DNA of 64,000 bases. Origin: Enterobacter ludwigii. Its GTDB lineage: Bacteria; Pseudomonadota; Gammaproteobacteria; Enterobacterales; Enterobacteriaceae. Below, piece after piece: positions 9,352-19,085 of this stretch; the stretch's first letter is position 1, and each line of letters starts with the position of its first letter. The stretch lies in assembly GCA_023023105.1 (NCBI GenBank), contig CP083824.1:1178001-1242000 (forward strand), given 5' to 3'. The notes under the pieces are model-generated. The model did not search any database. It had not been told where the DNA came from and saw only the letters and a program-made list of their open reading frames with translations. The position numbers and the translations under genes were made by a program.

Positions 9352-9658
9352 TCTTTCGTTCTCCGGTAGAGGTCCGTGAGCTTGTCATACTCTGCGTGAG
9401 TGCTGATGTGTTTGATGAAGATCTTTCCACGCTCTAAATCTGCAAGAAACATCACTTTTAAATGCCCGCCACCCACATCAATGACTCACCATTTTCCCGG
9501 TATTTCATCCTGTCCCGGCTGGGGAAGCACTTTCGCACGTCGTCTGGTGATGGGTAGTGCTCTTTTTTTAGTACCCGGTAAAGCTCGTCTAGGGCAAGTG
9601 CTTGATTTGGAAATTGTCTGGTGGCCGCGTCGAAAGGCGCTCTTGATACTACGTGCAT
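9348..9658 (-). pseudogene. higB: HigB-type mRNA interferase toxin, frameshifted
   Basis: Reading from the ATG at 9658, the frame gives a HigB N-terminus (MHVVSR start, then VLKKEHYPSPDDVRKCFPS) but ends at a stop after about 66 residues near 9458. The remaining HigB sequence (GGGHLKVMFLADLERG, then ISTHAEYDKLTDLYR) continues in another frame to a TGA that overlaps the higA start. The break is near 9476-9484, where a single TTGA stands; two tandem copies would restore the frame and give the usual SLIDVGGG. The toxin is therefore probably inactive in this strain, unless the base call is wrong. Confidence 0.8.
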
Positions 9659-9712
9659 CCTTGCTCCTTGTTCCCAGACAGGAAACATTATAGGTGATGG
9701 TTGGTGGGTTGA

Positions 9713-9728
9713 CAATGTGGAAACATTG
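9713..9728. promoter_or_regulatory. Palindromic operator candidate of the higBA promoter
   Basis: CAATGT-GGAA-ACATTG is a perfect 6-bp inverted repeat upstream of higB. The GGAAACATT half recurs at 9681-9689, where the minus strand reads a TATAAT -10 box. Two spaced copies around the promoter fit autorepression by HigA, known for this family; binding itself is inferred. Confidence 0.5.
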
Positions 9729-10195
9729 ATGGAGTGCAGTGTTCATATGCTCGTGATGAAAGCGCTCATTTAATGTGTGCGAACACTTTATGAGGTGACT
9801 GTGAAAGAAATGTCCGCTTTGTGTCAGGAGCGGACGTGGCAAAAAAACACCTTATAACAGTAAATTCAATGTTTATCAGGTTCGAACCATAGACGAAAAG
9901 GGAAGATAGCGTTATAAAGTGTGCTTCAGCTATATAGCTGTAGCTTATACAGTAAGTCGTCACAAAAATAGAGTAGATGTTGCAAAAGTGGACCCAGATA
10001 ATTGTCCTTGAACCTAGCAGTAGAATGGCAAAGCTAACTACTTTTAGTTTTCGAGACGAGAGTACAGTAAAAAATTACTGTGAGGCATTAGTCTTTCCGT
10101 GCTAGACAAAGAAAGGAAGGCTAAAGTTTAAGATGAGTTATAGTTGAGTCTTGCTATTACTCTTTCTACTTAACATAGTAAACAAGGTGAATGCA
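9729..10195. other. AT-rich gene-free stretch between higBA and the DUF262 gene
   Basis: No convincing gene was found. The stretch holds a small inverted repeat GTCCGCT...AGCGGAC near 9811-9835 and, at 10025-10105, a 26-codon frame (FSFRDESTVKNYCEALVFP) that faintly recalls the N-terminus of IS1595-type transposases and then stops. It may be a degraded insertion. The promoter of the downstream two-gene cassette must lie in its right part. Confidence 0.4.
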
Positions 10196-11374
10196 ATGAT
10201 TGATGAATTAGATGATTTGATTATTGAAAGTAATAAAGAACAAGTCGAAAGCGCTGGTAACGATATAGACGTCGGTGAGCTTGTTGTTTATTCCAGAGAC
10301 TGGACGGTTCAGACAATTCTTCATCAAATTGAGGAAGGGAACATTGATTTGAATCCCGACTTTCAACGACGAAATGTATGGGACAACGATAAAAGATCAA
10401 AGCTTATAGAGTCGTTGCTTGTGGGGTACCCGGTGCCCGAAGTAGTATTAGCTGAAGTTATAGGCGAAAAGAAAAAATACATGGTCATCGATGGGAAACA
10501 GAGACTGTTAGCTATAAATGGTTTCATCGATCCTGGTTTTAATACATGGGATGGTAATGCTAAGTTAAGAAATCTAACAATTAAAAAATCGATTGAAGGA
10601 TTGAAATTTTCAGAATTTTCTAAAGACGATGCTAGATTCTTACTCAATGCTGATCTACGCTGCACTATACTTTCAGGTTTTAAGGATTACAGTGTCCTAT
10701 ATGATATATTTTACAGACTAAATACTGGATCTTCACCATTGTCTATGCAGGAGCTGAGGAACTCGATTTACAAGGGGGATTTTAGTAATTTCATTACAAG
10801 GCATACAGATAACGATTTGCATCTGCATAAAATAATGAAGCTTAAATCATCTGATAAAAGGTATCGGGATGTTGAGATTTTATTGAAGTTTCTAGCATTA
10901 AACCTTAACCCAGAAAAATACAATGGTTCTCTTAGGGTCTACTTAGATAACTTCACTAAATTCATGAATGATAATTTTGCATCCAAAGAAGCAGGTGTAT
11001 GTAACTATCTTAACCTTTTTAATGAATCATGTGAGGTACTGGTCAACCTTTTTGATGGTGAAGAAACAAAAGTAGGTAGAAAATGGCTTCCGATTGAGGA
11101 ACGATGGGAATCAAGATTTAACCGTACATTTTTTGAGGTTTTAGTTAACTATATTGCTAGTACGGTACAGAATAACAAGGTAGATGACTTAATAGGGAAA
11201 AAATACGAATTTATTGATTCTATAAAATCTCTTTTTGATAATGCTGAGTTTGTTGTGGCAATTGAGTCAACTACAACAGGTATAGAACAGCATGTAAGAA
11301 GATTTAGACTGGCTTACGAAAGATTAAATTCTTCAATGGGATTGAGTAATGAGATCCCATCAACCTTAAGGTGA
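10196..11374 (+). CDS. DUF262 (ParB/GmrSD-N-like) protein, first gene of a HEPN-linked cassette
   Basis: The 392-residue protein has the DUF262 hallmarks: DFQR at 55-58, a KRSKLIESLL helix, and VIDGKQRL with Asp99-Arg103, the ParB-like nucleotide-handling motif also seen in the N-half of the type IV restriction enzyme GmrSD (usual form DGQQR). No HNH (DUF1524) half follows, so it is a stand-alone DUF262. The start at 10196 is chosen for the AAGGTGA site 5 bases upstream; an open stretch to a TTG at 10151 lacks one. Only 4 bases separate it from the HEPN gene, implying one transcript. I infer an NTP-sensing or regulatory role toward the HEPN partner. AT-rich, so probably acquired. Confidence 0.8.
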   Translation: MIDELDDLIIESNKEQVESAGNDIDVGELVVYSRDWTVQTILHQIEEGNIDLNPDFQRRNVWDNDKRSKLIESLLVGYPVPEVVLAEVIGEKKKYMVIDGKQRLLAINGFIDPGFNTWDGNAKLRNLTIKKSIEGLKFSEFSKDDARFLLNADLRCTILSGFKDYSVLYDIFYRLNTGSSPLSMQELRNSIYKGDFSNFITRHTDNDLHLHKIMKLKSSDKRYRDVEILLKFLALNLNPEKYNGSLRVYLDNFTKFMNDNFASKEAGVCNYLNLFNESCEVLVNLFDGEETKVGRKWLPIEERWESRFNRTFFEVLVNYIASTVQNNKVDDLIGKKYEFIDSIKSLFDNAEFVVAIESTTTGIEQHVRRFRLAYERLNSSMGLSNEIPSTLR

Positions 11375-11378
11375 AAAA

Positions 11379-12335
11379 ATGGAGATCACCTTATTAGATG
11401 ATATGTATTACACTCTGTATACCGCAAATGATGCCTTGTATGAGCGCTTTCTTAAAAAACACATGAACGGTACTGGTAGTGTTGAAGAATTTAAATTAGA
11501 TACAAGAAGTTATTGCGTTCTATTACATGCGGCTCTTGAAAATTTTGTTGAGGATGTCAGCCTTTTTGTCGCTAACTATTCGTTTTTCCTGTTCAAGGAA
11601 TGTGGGGAAGTCACTATACCACTGATGTTTTTATTAAATGGGACGAAAAGTTATGATGACAGATTTGTTACTAAGGGCGATGCTGATGACAGCGATGATG
11701 ATAGTTATCATATAAAACAACATGTTGTTGAGTTCATTGTTGATTGTGAAATGAAGACTATCATGAAATGGAAGAATGTCATCACTTCCAATCATGGAAT
11801 AAAAACAAAGCATTTAAATTCTGTTCTTCAATCTGTAGGTATTCATTGTGATGTGGAAGATGCAAACTTTTCGTCATGGAAAAATTTCTCCTCGTATAGG
11901 GGATCTTTCGCTCATTTGAGTGAGCCGTATCTGTCTGATGATTCTAGTTCCTCAGCTATAAAAGAATTATCCCCAGAGTACGCTTTTAAATATGGGAATG
12001 AGTGCGTTGATTATAGTATTACTATTATCGAAGAAGCGAAGCGAATACTTTCTGGTAAACAATATGTCAAGAGTGTTGTTGATGATTTAATTAAGGTCAG
12101 AACAGATAAAGCTAAAAAACTGGCAGATGAAAACGTTAAGAAAAAAGCTGAAAAGGAGAGGGAAGACCTTGAAAACGAAGAAAAGAAAAAGCTCAAGGAG
12201 ATTAAGGATAAAGAAAAAAGAGAAAGGAATATATATTTAACAAATCAGTTGGATGTTTTACTGACGCATATAAATTCAAATCCTGATAAGTATGGTGAAC
12301 TACATCTTGCGCTCTTTCCACAGAGACTAGACTAG
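11379..12335 (+). CDS. HEPN-domain protein (MAE_28990/RiboL-PSP-HEPN-like), likely RNase effector
   Basis: The 318-residue product has an all-helical N-terminal part in which RGSFAH (Arg174 to His179) gives the Rx4-6H motif of HEPN ribonucleases, preceded by the SYCVLLHAALENFVED helix (about residues 45-60) that matches the partner helix of such domains. A highly charged Lys/Glu coiled coil follows (about 245-290). HEPN nucleases of this kind act in toxin-antitoxin and abortive-infection systems by cutting RNA. The ribosome site overlaps the end of the DUF262 gene, so the two are probably translated together. The function of the pair is inferred from domains and gene order. Confidence 0.72.
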   Translation: MEITLLDDMYYTLYTANDALYERFLKKHMNGTGSVEEFKLDTRSYCVLLHAALENFVEDVSLFVANYSFFLFKECGEVTIPLMFLLNGTKSYDDRFVTKGDADDSDDDSYHIKQHVVEFIVDCEMKTIMKWKNVITSNHGIKTKHLNSVLQSVGIHCDVEDANFSSWKNFSSYRGSFAHLSEPYLSDDSSSSAIKELSPEYAFKYGNECVDYSITIIEEAKRILSGKQYVKSVVDDLIKVRTDKAKKLADENVKKKAEKEREDLENEEKKKLKEIKDKEKRERNIYLTNQLDVLLTHINSNPDKYGELHLALFPQRLD

Positions 12336-12350
12336 AAAGTATCAGATAAA

Positions 12351-12376
12351 AGCCCTTCTTGTTAAGGGCTGTTCTC
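12351..12376 (+). terminator. Hairpin terminator after the HEPN gene
   Basis: AGCCCTT and AAGGGCT pair around a 6-base loop 15 bp after the stop codon. The following GTTCTC is a weak U-tract, so termination may be partial. Confidence 0.5.
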
Positions 12377-12589
12377 ATAACGCGTTAGAATAATTCTGTA
12401 TAGCTGACACCGTATGAAAGGTGATCGCTCAGGCGGTCATTGTGACCAGCCCCTGTTTATTCACACAGAATGCTGTAATCAATGTCCCCTGGTCGCTCTT
12501 AACGGACATTCAACAGACAGCATTGTACTTTGCGTAAGGCCGAAATCCTGCTTCTTACCTAGCAGAACTCCGGCCTCCCATTACCAGCC
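12377..12589. other. Gap without recognised feature
   Basis: About 210 bp between convergent genes. Short frames exist but none has a ribosome site or a recognisable product. The only structure noticed is GGCCG...CGGCC pairing across 12539-12577, which could be a terminator for the minus-strand gene that ends at 12590. Confidence 0.3.
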
Positions 12590-13045
12590 TCAGTGCGCCG
12601 TTATATAAGGCTCCTTCACAAACTCCGCCAGCAGCCAGACCATATCATGCAGTAGCCCGGTGAGTTCTTTCGCCACGCTTGTAGGCAGTGTCCCACCCAT
12701 CACCGCCAGCGTTAACGCCACAGCATAATCCACTTGCAGCGTCGTCTCCTGCCAGCAGTCCGGCACGCAGGAAGTAATCTTTTCCCCCGCAATCAGCTGT
12801 TCAACCAGATACTGCGGAAGTTCATCATCGCAGCACTCACGCAGCCGCTTCAGCGCAGCCAGCAATCGCTTGCAGAGCGTGGCAAACGTCACCGCGTCAT
12901 CAGTTTCCACCAATACGCTCACATACGCAGTGCAGGCGTCAGCCAGTTCAAAGAGATCCGCAGAATCGGGAAGTTGTACGTGGAGAAGGTGATAAACAGC
13001 ACTTTCTTCAGTAAGCGCGTAAGAAAATCCAGGGATAGTAGCCAT
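12590..13045 (-). CDS. Hypothetical protein downstream of a CI/C4-like RNA leader
   Basis: The 151-residue acidic protein is not recognised. It is predicted helical, with leucine-rich stretches (LCKRLLAALKRL near residue 61 and LTGLLHDMVWLLAEFV near residue 127) and five cysteines, and has no signal peptide or clear membrane helix. The ATG at 13045 has an AAAGAGGAU ribosome site that overlaps one repeat (seqC) of the structured leader. In P4-type satellites the position after seqC is taken by the first genes of the RNA-controlled operon, so this gene may be a left-over of such an element whose expression is normally silenced by the leader RNA. No integrase or replication gene is nearby. Confidence 0.6.
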   Translation of the reverse strand: MATIPGFSYALTEESAVYHLLHVQLPDSADLFELADACTAYVSVLVETDDAVTFATLCKRLLAALKRLRECCDDELPQYLVEQLIAGEKITSCVPDCWQETTLQVDYAVALTLAVMGGTLPTSVAKELTGLLHDMVWLLAEFVKEPYITAH

Positions 13046-13055
13046 AAGGCATCCT

Positions 13056-13096
13056 CTTTATGCAAAAAATGTTAACCGCCCGATGAGTTCCTACGC
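13056..13096 (-). repeat. seqC-like target repeat of the leader RNA
   Basis: On the minus strand this segment has GCGTAGGAAC at its 5' side and GCATAAAG at its 3' side, the latter running into the ribosome site of the 151-residue gene. Both blocks are complementary to the central seqB-like segment at 13121-13141 and occur again in the seqA-like repeat at 13223-13246. Confidence 0.5.
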
Positions 13097-13104
13097 TCAG
13101 AGGG

Positions 13105-13180
13105 GGTAGCGCTGACGGAGGTAGGAATACCGTGCATAAAGAAAAACGGCCAGCCTTTCGACTGCTCCGTCAGCGCCACC
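13105..13180 (-). ncRNA. P4 CI / P1 C4-like antisense immunity RNA
   Basis: On the minus strand, 16-base arms (13165-13180 and 13105-13120) pair fully with one G-U wobble; the plus strand would have an A-C mismatch, which favours minus-strand transcription. The 44-base loop carries a CAGTC-GAAA-GGCTG tetraloop hairpin (13151-13164) and, next to the 3' arm, a 21-base segment (13121-13141) complementary to repeats on both sides. This seqA-CI(seqB)-seqC order is that of the satellite P4 immunity region and of P1/P7 c4, where the processed RNA pairs with its own leader and stops expression downstream. Identification is from structure and layout, not from a covariance search. Confidence 0.55.
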
Positions 13181-13222
13181 GTGATTCTAACGGGATATGC
13201 GCTGTCGCGACAAAAAATATCG

Positions 13223-13246
13223 CTTTATGCTAACGGGTTCCTACGC
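13223..13246 (-). repeat. seqA-like target repeat of the leader RNA
   Basis: The minus strand reads GCGTAGGAAC, a 6-base spacer and GCATAAAG. It is nearly complementary over about 22 bases to the seqB-like loop segment at 13121-13141 and lies upstream of the stem-loop, as seqA does in P4. Confidence 0.5.
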
Positions 13247-13366
13247 CCGGTTACGGATGTACCGCAACGCAGGCACTTTACGACCGTGAAGAAGGGATGA
13301 AAAGGGATGCCCCTGAATTACATAAGGTTGCTTGCAGGTTTGCGAGGCGGCTTCCAGAAGGGCATT

Positions 13367-13398
13367 GCCGGGTGGCGGCTGCGCCTTACCCGGCCTAC
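13367..13398. repeat. REP-type palindromic element
   Basis: GCCGGGT and ACCCGGC arms face each other around a GC-rich middle and are followed by CTAC, the classic enterobacterial REP form. It lies between the leader-RNA locus and the 3' end of budR. Gap 13247-13422 holds nothing else that I can support. Confidence 0.75.
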
Positions 13399-13422
13399 AA
13401 AAGCCACCAACCAAACCGGCTG

Positions 13423-14304
13423 CTACCCCTCACTCATCATCGCCAGAAACCGCTTCACCGTTCGCGAGCGTTCAAAGCGTCGCCAGCAGAGCGCGATATC
13501 GGTGTAAAGCGCCGGTGATCTCAGTACGTGGTAGGTAACATTCGGCGGAGAAATGGCCGCCATGGATTTCGGTACCAGCGCGAAGCCGCCGCCGGCGGAA
13601 ACCATGCTCAGAGAGGACGAAAGCTGTGATGACTGCAGCGCGTGCTGCACGTCGATCCCGGCCCGTTCGCAGCAGCCGTAAACCCGGTCGTACAGGCCGG
13701 GCGCGACCTCCTGCGGGAACAGCACCACTGGCGTATCCCGGAGTTGATCCAGCGCCAGATCGCCGCACGCCGCCAGCGAATGGTCGCGATGCAGTGCCAC
13801 CACCATCGGCTCCCGGTCGAGGATTTTTAACTCGAATGCCTTGCTGCTCTCGCACGGCAGACGCACGAAGGCGATATCCAGCTCACCCTCCGCCAGCATC
13901 GTCGTCAGCGAAGACATATTGGCTTCCACCTGGTGAACCTGTACCGCCATGTTCTGCACTTGGTACTGACGGATCAGCGCGAAAATTTTGGGATGAAAAG
14001 CGTCGGAGCTGGTGATGCCAATCGACAGGCTGCCGTTCAGCCCGCGCGCGATGCCGCGGGCTTTCTCCAGCGCGGCGTCGCTCAGCGCCAGGATCTTGCA
14101 GGCGTCCTCATAGAAGGCTTCTCCCGCCTCGGTCAGCTCCACGCCCCGCGTCAGACGCCTGAACAGCGGCGTGCCTACTTCCTCTTCGAGCCGTTTGATC
14201 TGCTGACTCAGAGGAGGCTGTGAAATACCCAGCGCTTCGGCCGCCCTGGTGAAGTGTCGCTCGCGTGCAACCGCGACAAAATACCGCAGATAACGAAGTT
14301 CCAT
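13423..14304 (-). CDS. budR: BudR/AlsR, LysR-type activator of the butanediol operon
   Basis: The 293-residue protein opens with a LysR winged HTH (MELRYLRYFVAVARERHFTRA start, QPPLSQQIKRLE recognition helix about residues 28-40) and continues into the substrate-binding co-inducer domain. It is divergent from budA with 105 bp between starts, as in Klebsiella and Enterobacter, where BudR (AlsR) activates budABC in response to acetate and low pH. Full length for the family. Confidence 0.9.
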   Translation of the reverse strand: MELRYLRYFVAVARERHFTRAAEALGISQPPLSQQIKRLEEEVGTPLFRRLTRGVELTEAGEAFYEDACKILALSDAALEKARGIARGLNGSLSIGITSSDAFHPKIFALIRQYQVQNMAVQVHQVEANMSSLTTMLAEGELDIAFVRLPCESSKAFELKILDREPMVVALHRDHSLAACGDLALDQLRDTPVVLFPQEVAPGLYDRVYGCCERAGIDVQHALQSSQLSSSLSMVSAGGGFALVPKSMAAISPPNVTYHVLRSPALYTDIALCWRRFERSRTVKRFLAMMSEG

Positions 14305-14367
14305 ATCAAAAACGTCTCAAACCACCATGGATTCTATATTGGAACTCTCTGCTGAATCGGGTCAACA

Positions 14368-14390
14368 TTTATTTAACCTTTCTAAATAAA
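14368..14390. promoter_or_regulatory. Inverted repeat in the budR-budA divergent promoter, candidate BudR site
   Basis: TTTATTTA and TAAATAAA flank a 7-base spacer immediately upstream of the budA ribosome site. LysR-type regulators bind dyad AT-rich boxes of this kind in divergent promoters; the assignment to BudR is an inference. Its closeness to budA would suit repression or a site near the transcription start. Confidence 0.4.
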
Positions 14391-14409
14391 GTTGAAGAGG
14401 ACGAGCACG

Positions 14410-15189
14410 ATGATGCATTCATCTGCCTGCGACTGTGAAGCCAGCCTGTGCGAGACCCTGCGCGGGTTCTCTGCTCAGCATCCTGACAGCGTGATCTATC
14501 AAACATCGCTAATGAGCGCCCTGCTAAGCGGCGTGTACGAGGGGGAGACCACCATCGCCGATCTGCTGGCGCACGGTGATTTTGGGCTGGGCACCTTCAA
14601 CGAGCTGGACGGCGAAATGATTGCCTTCAGCAGCAAGGTGTACCAGCTGCGCGCCGACGGCAGCGCCCGGGCCGCGAAGCCAGAGCAGAAAACGCCGTTC
14701 GCGGTGATGACCTGGTTCCAGCCGCAGTACCGGATAACCTTCAATGGCCCGGTCAGCCGTCAGCAGATCCACGACGCGATCGACCAGCAAATCCCCTCCG
14801 ATAACCTGTTCTGCGCGCTGCGTATCGACGGTAACTTCCGCCATGCCCATACCCGCACGGTACCACGTCAGAAGCCGCCGTACCGGGCGATGACAGACGT
14901 GCTGGACGACCAGCCAGTGTTCCGCTTCAACCAGCGGAAAGGTGTACTGGTCGGGTTCCGCACGCCACAGCATATGCAGGGTATTAACGTGGCGGGCTAC
15001 CACGAACATTTCATCACCGACGACCGTCAGGGTGGGGGCCATCTGCTCGACTACCAGCTGGAGAGCGGCGTGCTGACCTTCGGTGAAATTCACAAGCTGA
15101 TGATTGACCTGCCCGCCGACAGTGCGTTTTTGCAGGCCAACCTGCACCCCAGCGATCTTGATGCAGCGATCCGTTCCGTCGAAAACTAA
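14410..15189 (+). CDS. budA: Alpha-acetolactate decarboxylase
   Basis: The 259-residue product matches BudA, which decarboxylates alpha-acetolactate to acetoin (EC 4.1.1.5). The zinc-binding [10 protein letters not shown] segment and a later GGGHLLDY histidine are present near residues 195-210, and the early [13 protein letters not shown] segment is typical. The start at 14410 is preferred because homologues are about 260 residues and an AGAGGA site lies 9 bases upstream; an ATG follows directly at 14413 and a further in-frame ATG lies at 14392. First gene of budABC, 13 bp before budB. Confidence 0.93.
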   Translation: MMHSSACDCEASLCETLRGFSAQHPDSVIYQTSLMSALLSGVYEGETTIADLLAHGDFGLGTFNELDGEMIAFSSKVYQLRADGSARAAKPEQKTPFAVMTWFQPQYRITFNGPVSRQQIHDAIDQQIPSDNLFCALRIDGNFRHAHTRTVPRQKPPYRAMTDVLDDQPVFRFNQRKGVLVGFRTPQHMQGINVAGYHEHFITDDRQGGGHLLDYQLESGVLTFGEIHKLMIDLPADSAFLQANLHPSDLDAAIRSVEN

Positions 15190-15202
15190 CAGGAGAACTA
15201 CC

Positions 15203-17673
<2,471 letters not shown>

Positions 17674-17700
17674 ATACTAATAAGCTCTGACATGAGTTTT

Positions 17701-17729
17701 CCCCTGCACCCGTGCAGGGGCTTTTTTTT
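17701..17729 (+). terminator. Rho-independent terminator of budABC
   Basis: CCCCTGCAC and GTGCAGGGG form a 9-bp stem with a 2-base gap in the loop, followed by C and eight T. Confidence 0.92.
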
Positions 17730-17804
17730 GTCTCCTCCGCCATTGTGCATTACACTGCGCGCTGCAAAACTTTAGTCATTACGATCTGACAGGCGGTAAC
17801 AGCG

Positions 17805-18278
17805 ATGAACGGTACAATCACAACGTGGTTTAAAGATAAAGGCTTTGGATTTATCAAAGATGAAAACGGCGACAACCGCTATTTTCATGTGATTAAGGTC
17901 GCGAACCCTGATCTGATTAAGAAAGATGCGGCGGTGACCTTCGAGCCAACCACCAACAACAAAGGCCTTTCCGCCTATGCGGTGAAGGTGATCCCGGAAA
18001 GTAAACACCTCTATATTGCCGGCGAGCGCGTGAAGCTCACCTCGATCAAATCCTTCGTGGTGTTTAACGAAGAAGAACCGGTTGATACTAAAATCGACAA
18101 AGAGAACGCGGTGCTGTCGGTGGGGCTGCTGATGAACAGCATTAAGCCGAAGTCCGAGAAAAAGCCGGGCGAAATGCGCACGGTGAAGAAGCTGGCGATC
18201 ACCACCTTCCAGAACACGACGCTGATCTTCACCGAAGATGAGATCGACATCGACGCTACGGTTAAGCTGCTGAAGTAA
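17805..18278 (+). CDS. Cold-shock-domain protein with C-terminal extension
   Basis: The 157-residue product starts with a cold-shock fold (residues 1-65): KDKGFGFIKD is the RNP1-like strand and RYFHV the RNP2-like strand, so it probably binds single-stranded RNA or DNA. The remaining 90 residues, rich in beta strands and charged, are not a domain I know. Homologues exist in several Enterobacteriaceae but the function is undescribed to my knowledge. It is a single gene between the bud terminator and a REP element. Confidence 0.75.
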   Translation: MNGTITTWFKDKGFGFIKDENGDNRYFHVIKVANPDLIKKDAAVTFEPTTNNKGLSAYAVKVIPESKHLYIAGERVKLTSIKSFVVFNEEEPVDTKIDKENAVLSVGLLMNSIKPKSEKKPGEMRTVKKLAITTFQNTTLIFTEDEIDIDATVKLLK

Positions 18279-18284
18279 TTTTGT

Positions 18285-18309
18285 GCCGGGTGGTTCTGCG
18301 CTACCCGGC
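18285..18309. repeat. REP-type palindrome
   Basis: GCCGGGT and ACCCGGC arms surround an 11-base loop directly after the stop of the cold-shock-domain gene; it may also stabilise that mRNA's 3' end. Confidence 0.7.
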
Positions 18310-18382
18310 CTGCTAATCCTCTCTTTTCGTCCACTTTTTAACCTGCTATAACAAACTCCTTACCTTTCAGGGAGTCACCGCC

Positions 18383-19081
18383 GTGCCCGAAATCAACCAA
18401 CATGGTCAAACCGTTAACGATATCGTCCCGGACTGGAAAGGCGCGCGCGTATTAACCCGCACGCCGCTGTTCGGCCAGTACTGCCGTCTTGAGCCGCTGG
18501 ATGTCGATCGCCATGCAGCCGATCTCTATGAAGCCTACGCGCTGGGAGATGACAGCGACTGGACATGGCTTGCCAGCACGCAGCCTGAAAGCGTGGAAGC
18601 CACCGCACACTGGGTGCTGGGAAAGGTGCTGGATGACGAGCTAGTACCGTTTGCCGTCATTGATTTACGCACTGAGCGAGCGGTGGGGCTGGTGAGCTAT
18701 ATGGCTAACGAGCGGCTGCTGGGGTCGGTCGAAATCGGTCACGTGACCTGGTCGCGCAAAATGAAAGGTACGCGCATCGGCACGGAAGCGGTGTGGCTGC
18801 TGCTGAAAAATGCGTTTGAGCACCGCTACCGGCGGCTGGAGTGGAAGTGCGATTCCATGAACGTGGCGTCGCGCAGGGCGGCGGAGCGGCTGGGTTTTGT
18901 CTGGGAAGGACGCCTGCGCCAGAAGCTGGTGCGCAAAGGGCGCAACCGCGACAGCGATATGCTTTCTATTATTGACGGCGAATGGCCGCAGAGAGACGCG
19001 GAGCTGCGCGCCTGGCTGGCGGCGGAGAATTTTGACGGGGAAGGGCGGCAGATTAAGCGGCTTGAGGCGTTTCGGAAGTAA
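18383..19081 (+). CDS. GNAT family N-acetyltransferase (RimJ/RimL-like)
   Basis: The 232-residue protein fits the RimL/RimJ branch of GNAT enzymes, which transfer acetyl from acetyl-CoA to amino groups. Visible elements are the GTPLFGQYCRLEPL-like entry strand around residue 25, a MKGTRIGTEAVWLL acetyl-CoA loop and helix near residue 128 and the ASRRAAERLGFVWEGRLRQ C-terminal signature near residue 158. The start is a GTG with AGGGAG 8 bases upstream. The substrate, protein or small molecule, cannot be told. Confidence 0.82.
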   Translation: MPEINQHGQTVNDIVPDWKGARVLTRTPLFGQYCRLEPLDVDRHAADLYEAYALGDDSDWTWLASTQPESVEATAHWVLGKVLDDELVPFAVIDLRTERAVGLVSYMANERLLGSVEIGHVTWSRKMKGTRIGTEAVWLLLKNAFEHRYRRLEWKCDSMNVASRRAAERLGFVWEGRLRQKLVRKGRNRDSDMLSIIDGEWPQRDAELRAWLAAENFDGEGRQIKRLEAFRK

Positions 19082-19085
19082 TTTT

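Noticed and set aside
9805..9840. CRISPR-like or att-like repeat at the GTCCGCT inverted repeat
   Set aside because: A single short dyad without further copies in the window.
10025..10105. 26-codon frame resembling a transposase N-terminus
   Set aside because: Too short and too weakly similar to call a mobile element; mentioned only as a possible remnant.
12590..13422. Complete P4-like satellite prophage
   Set aside because: No integrase, alpha primase, cos or other satellite genes are present; only the RNA-like leader and one gene are seen.
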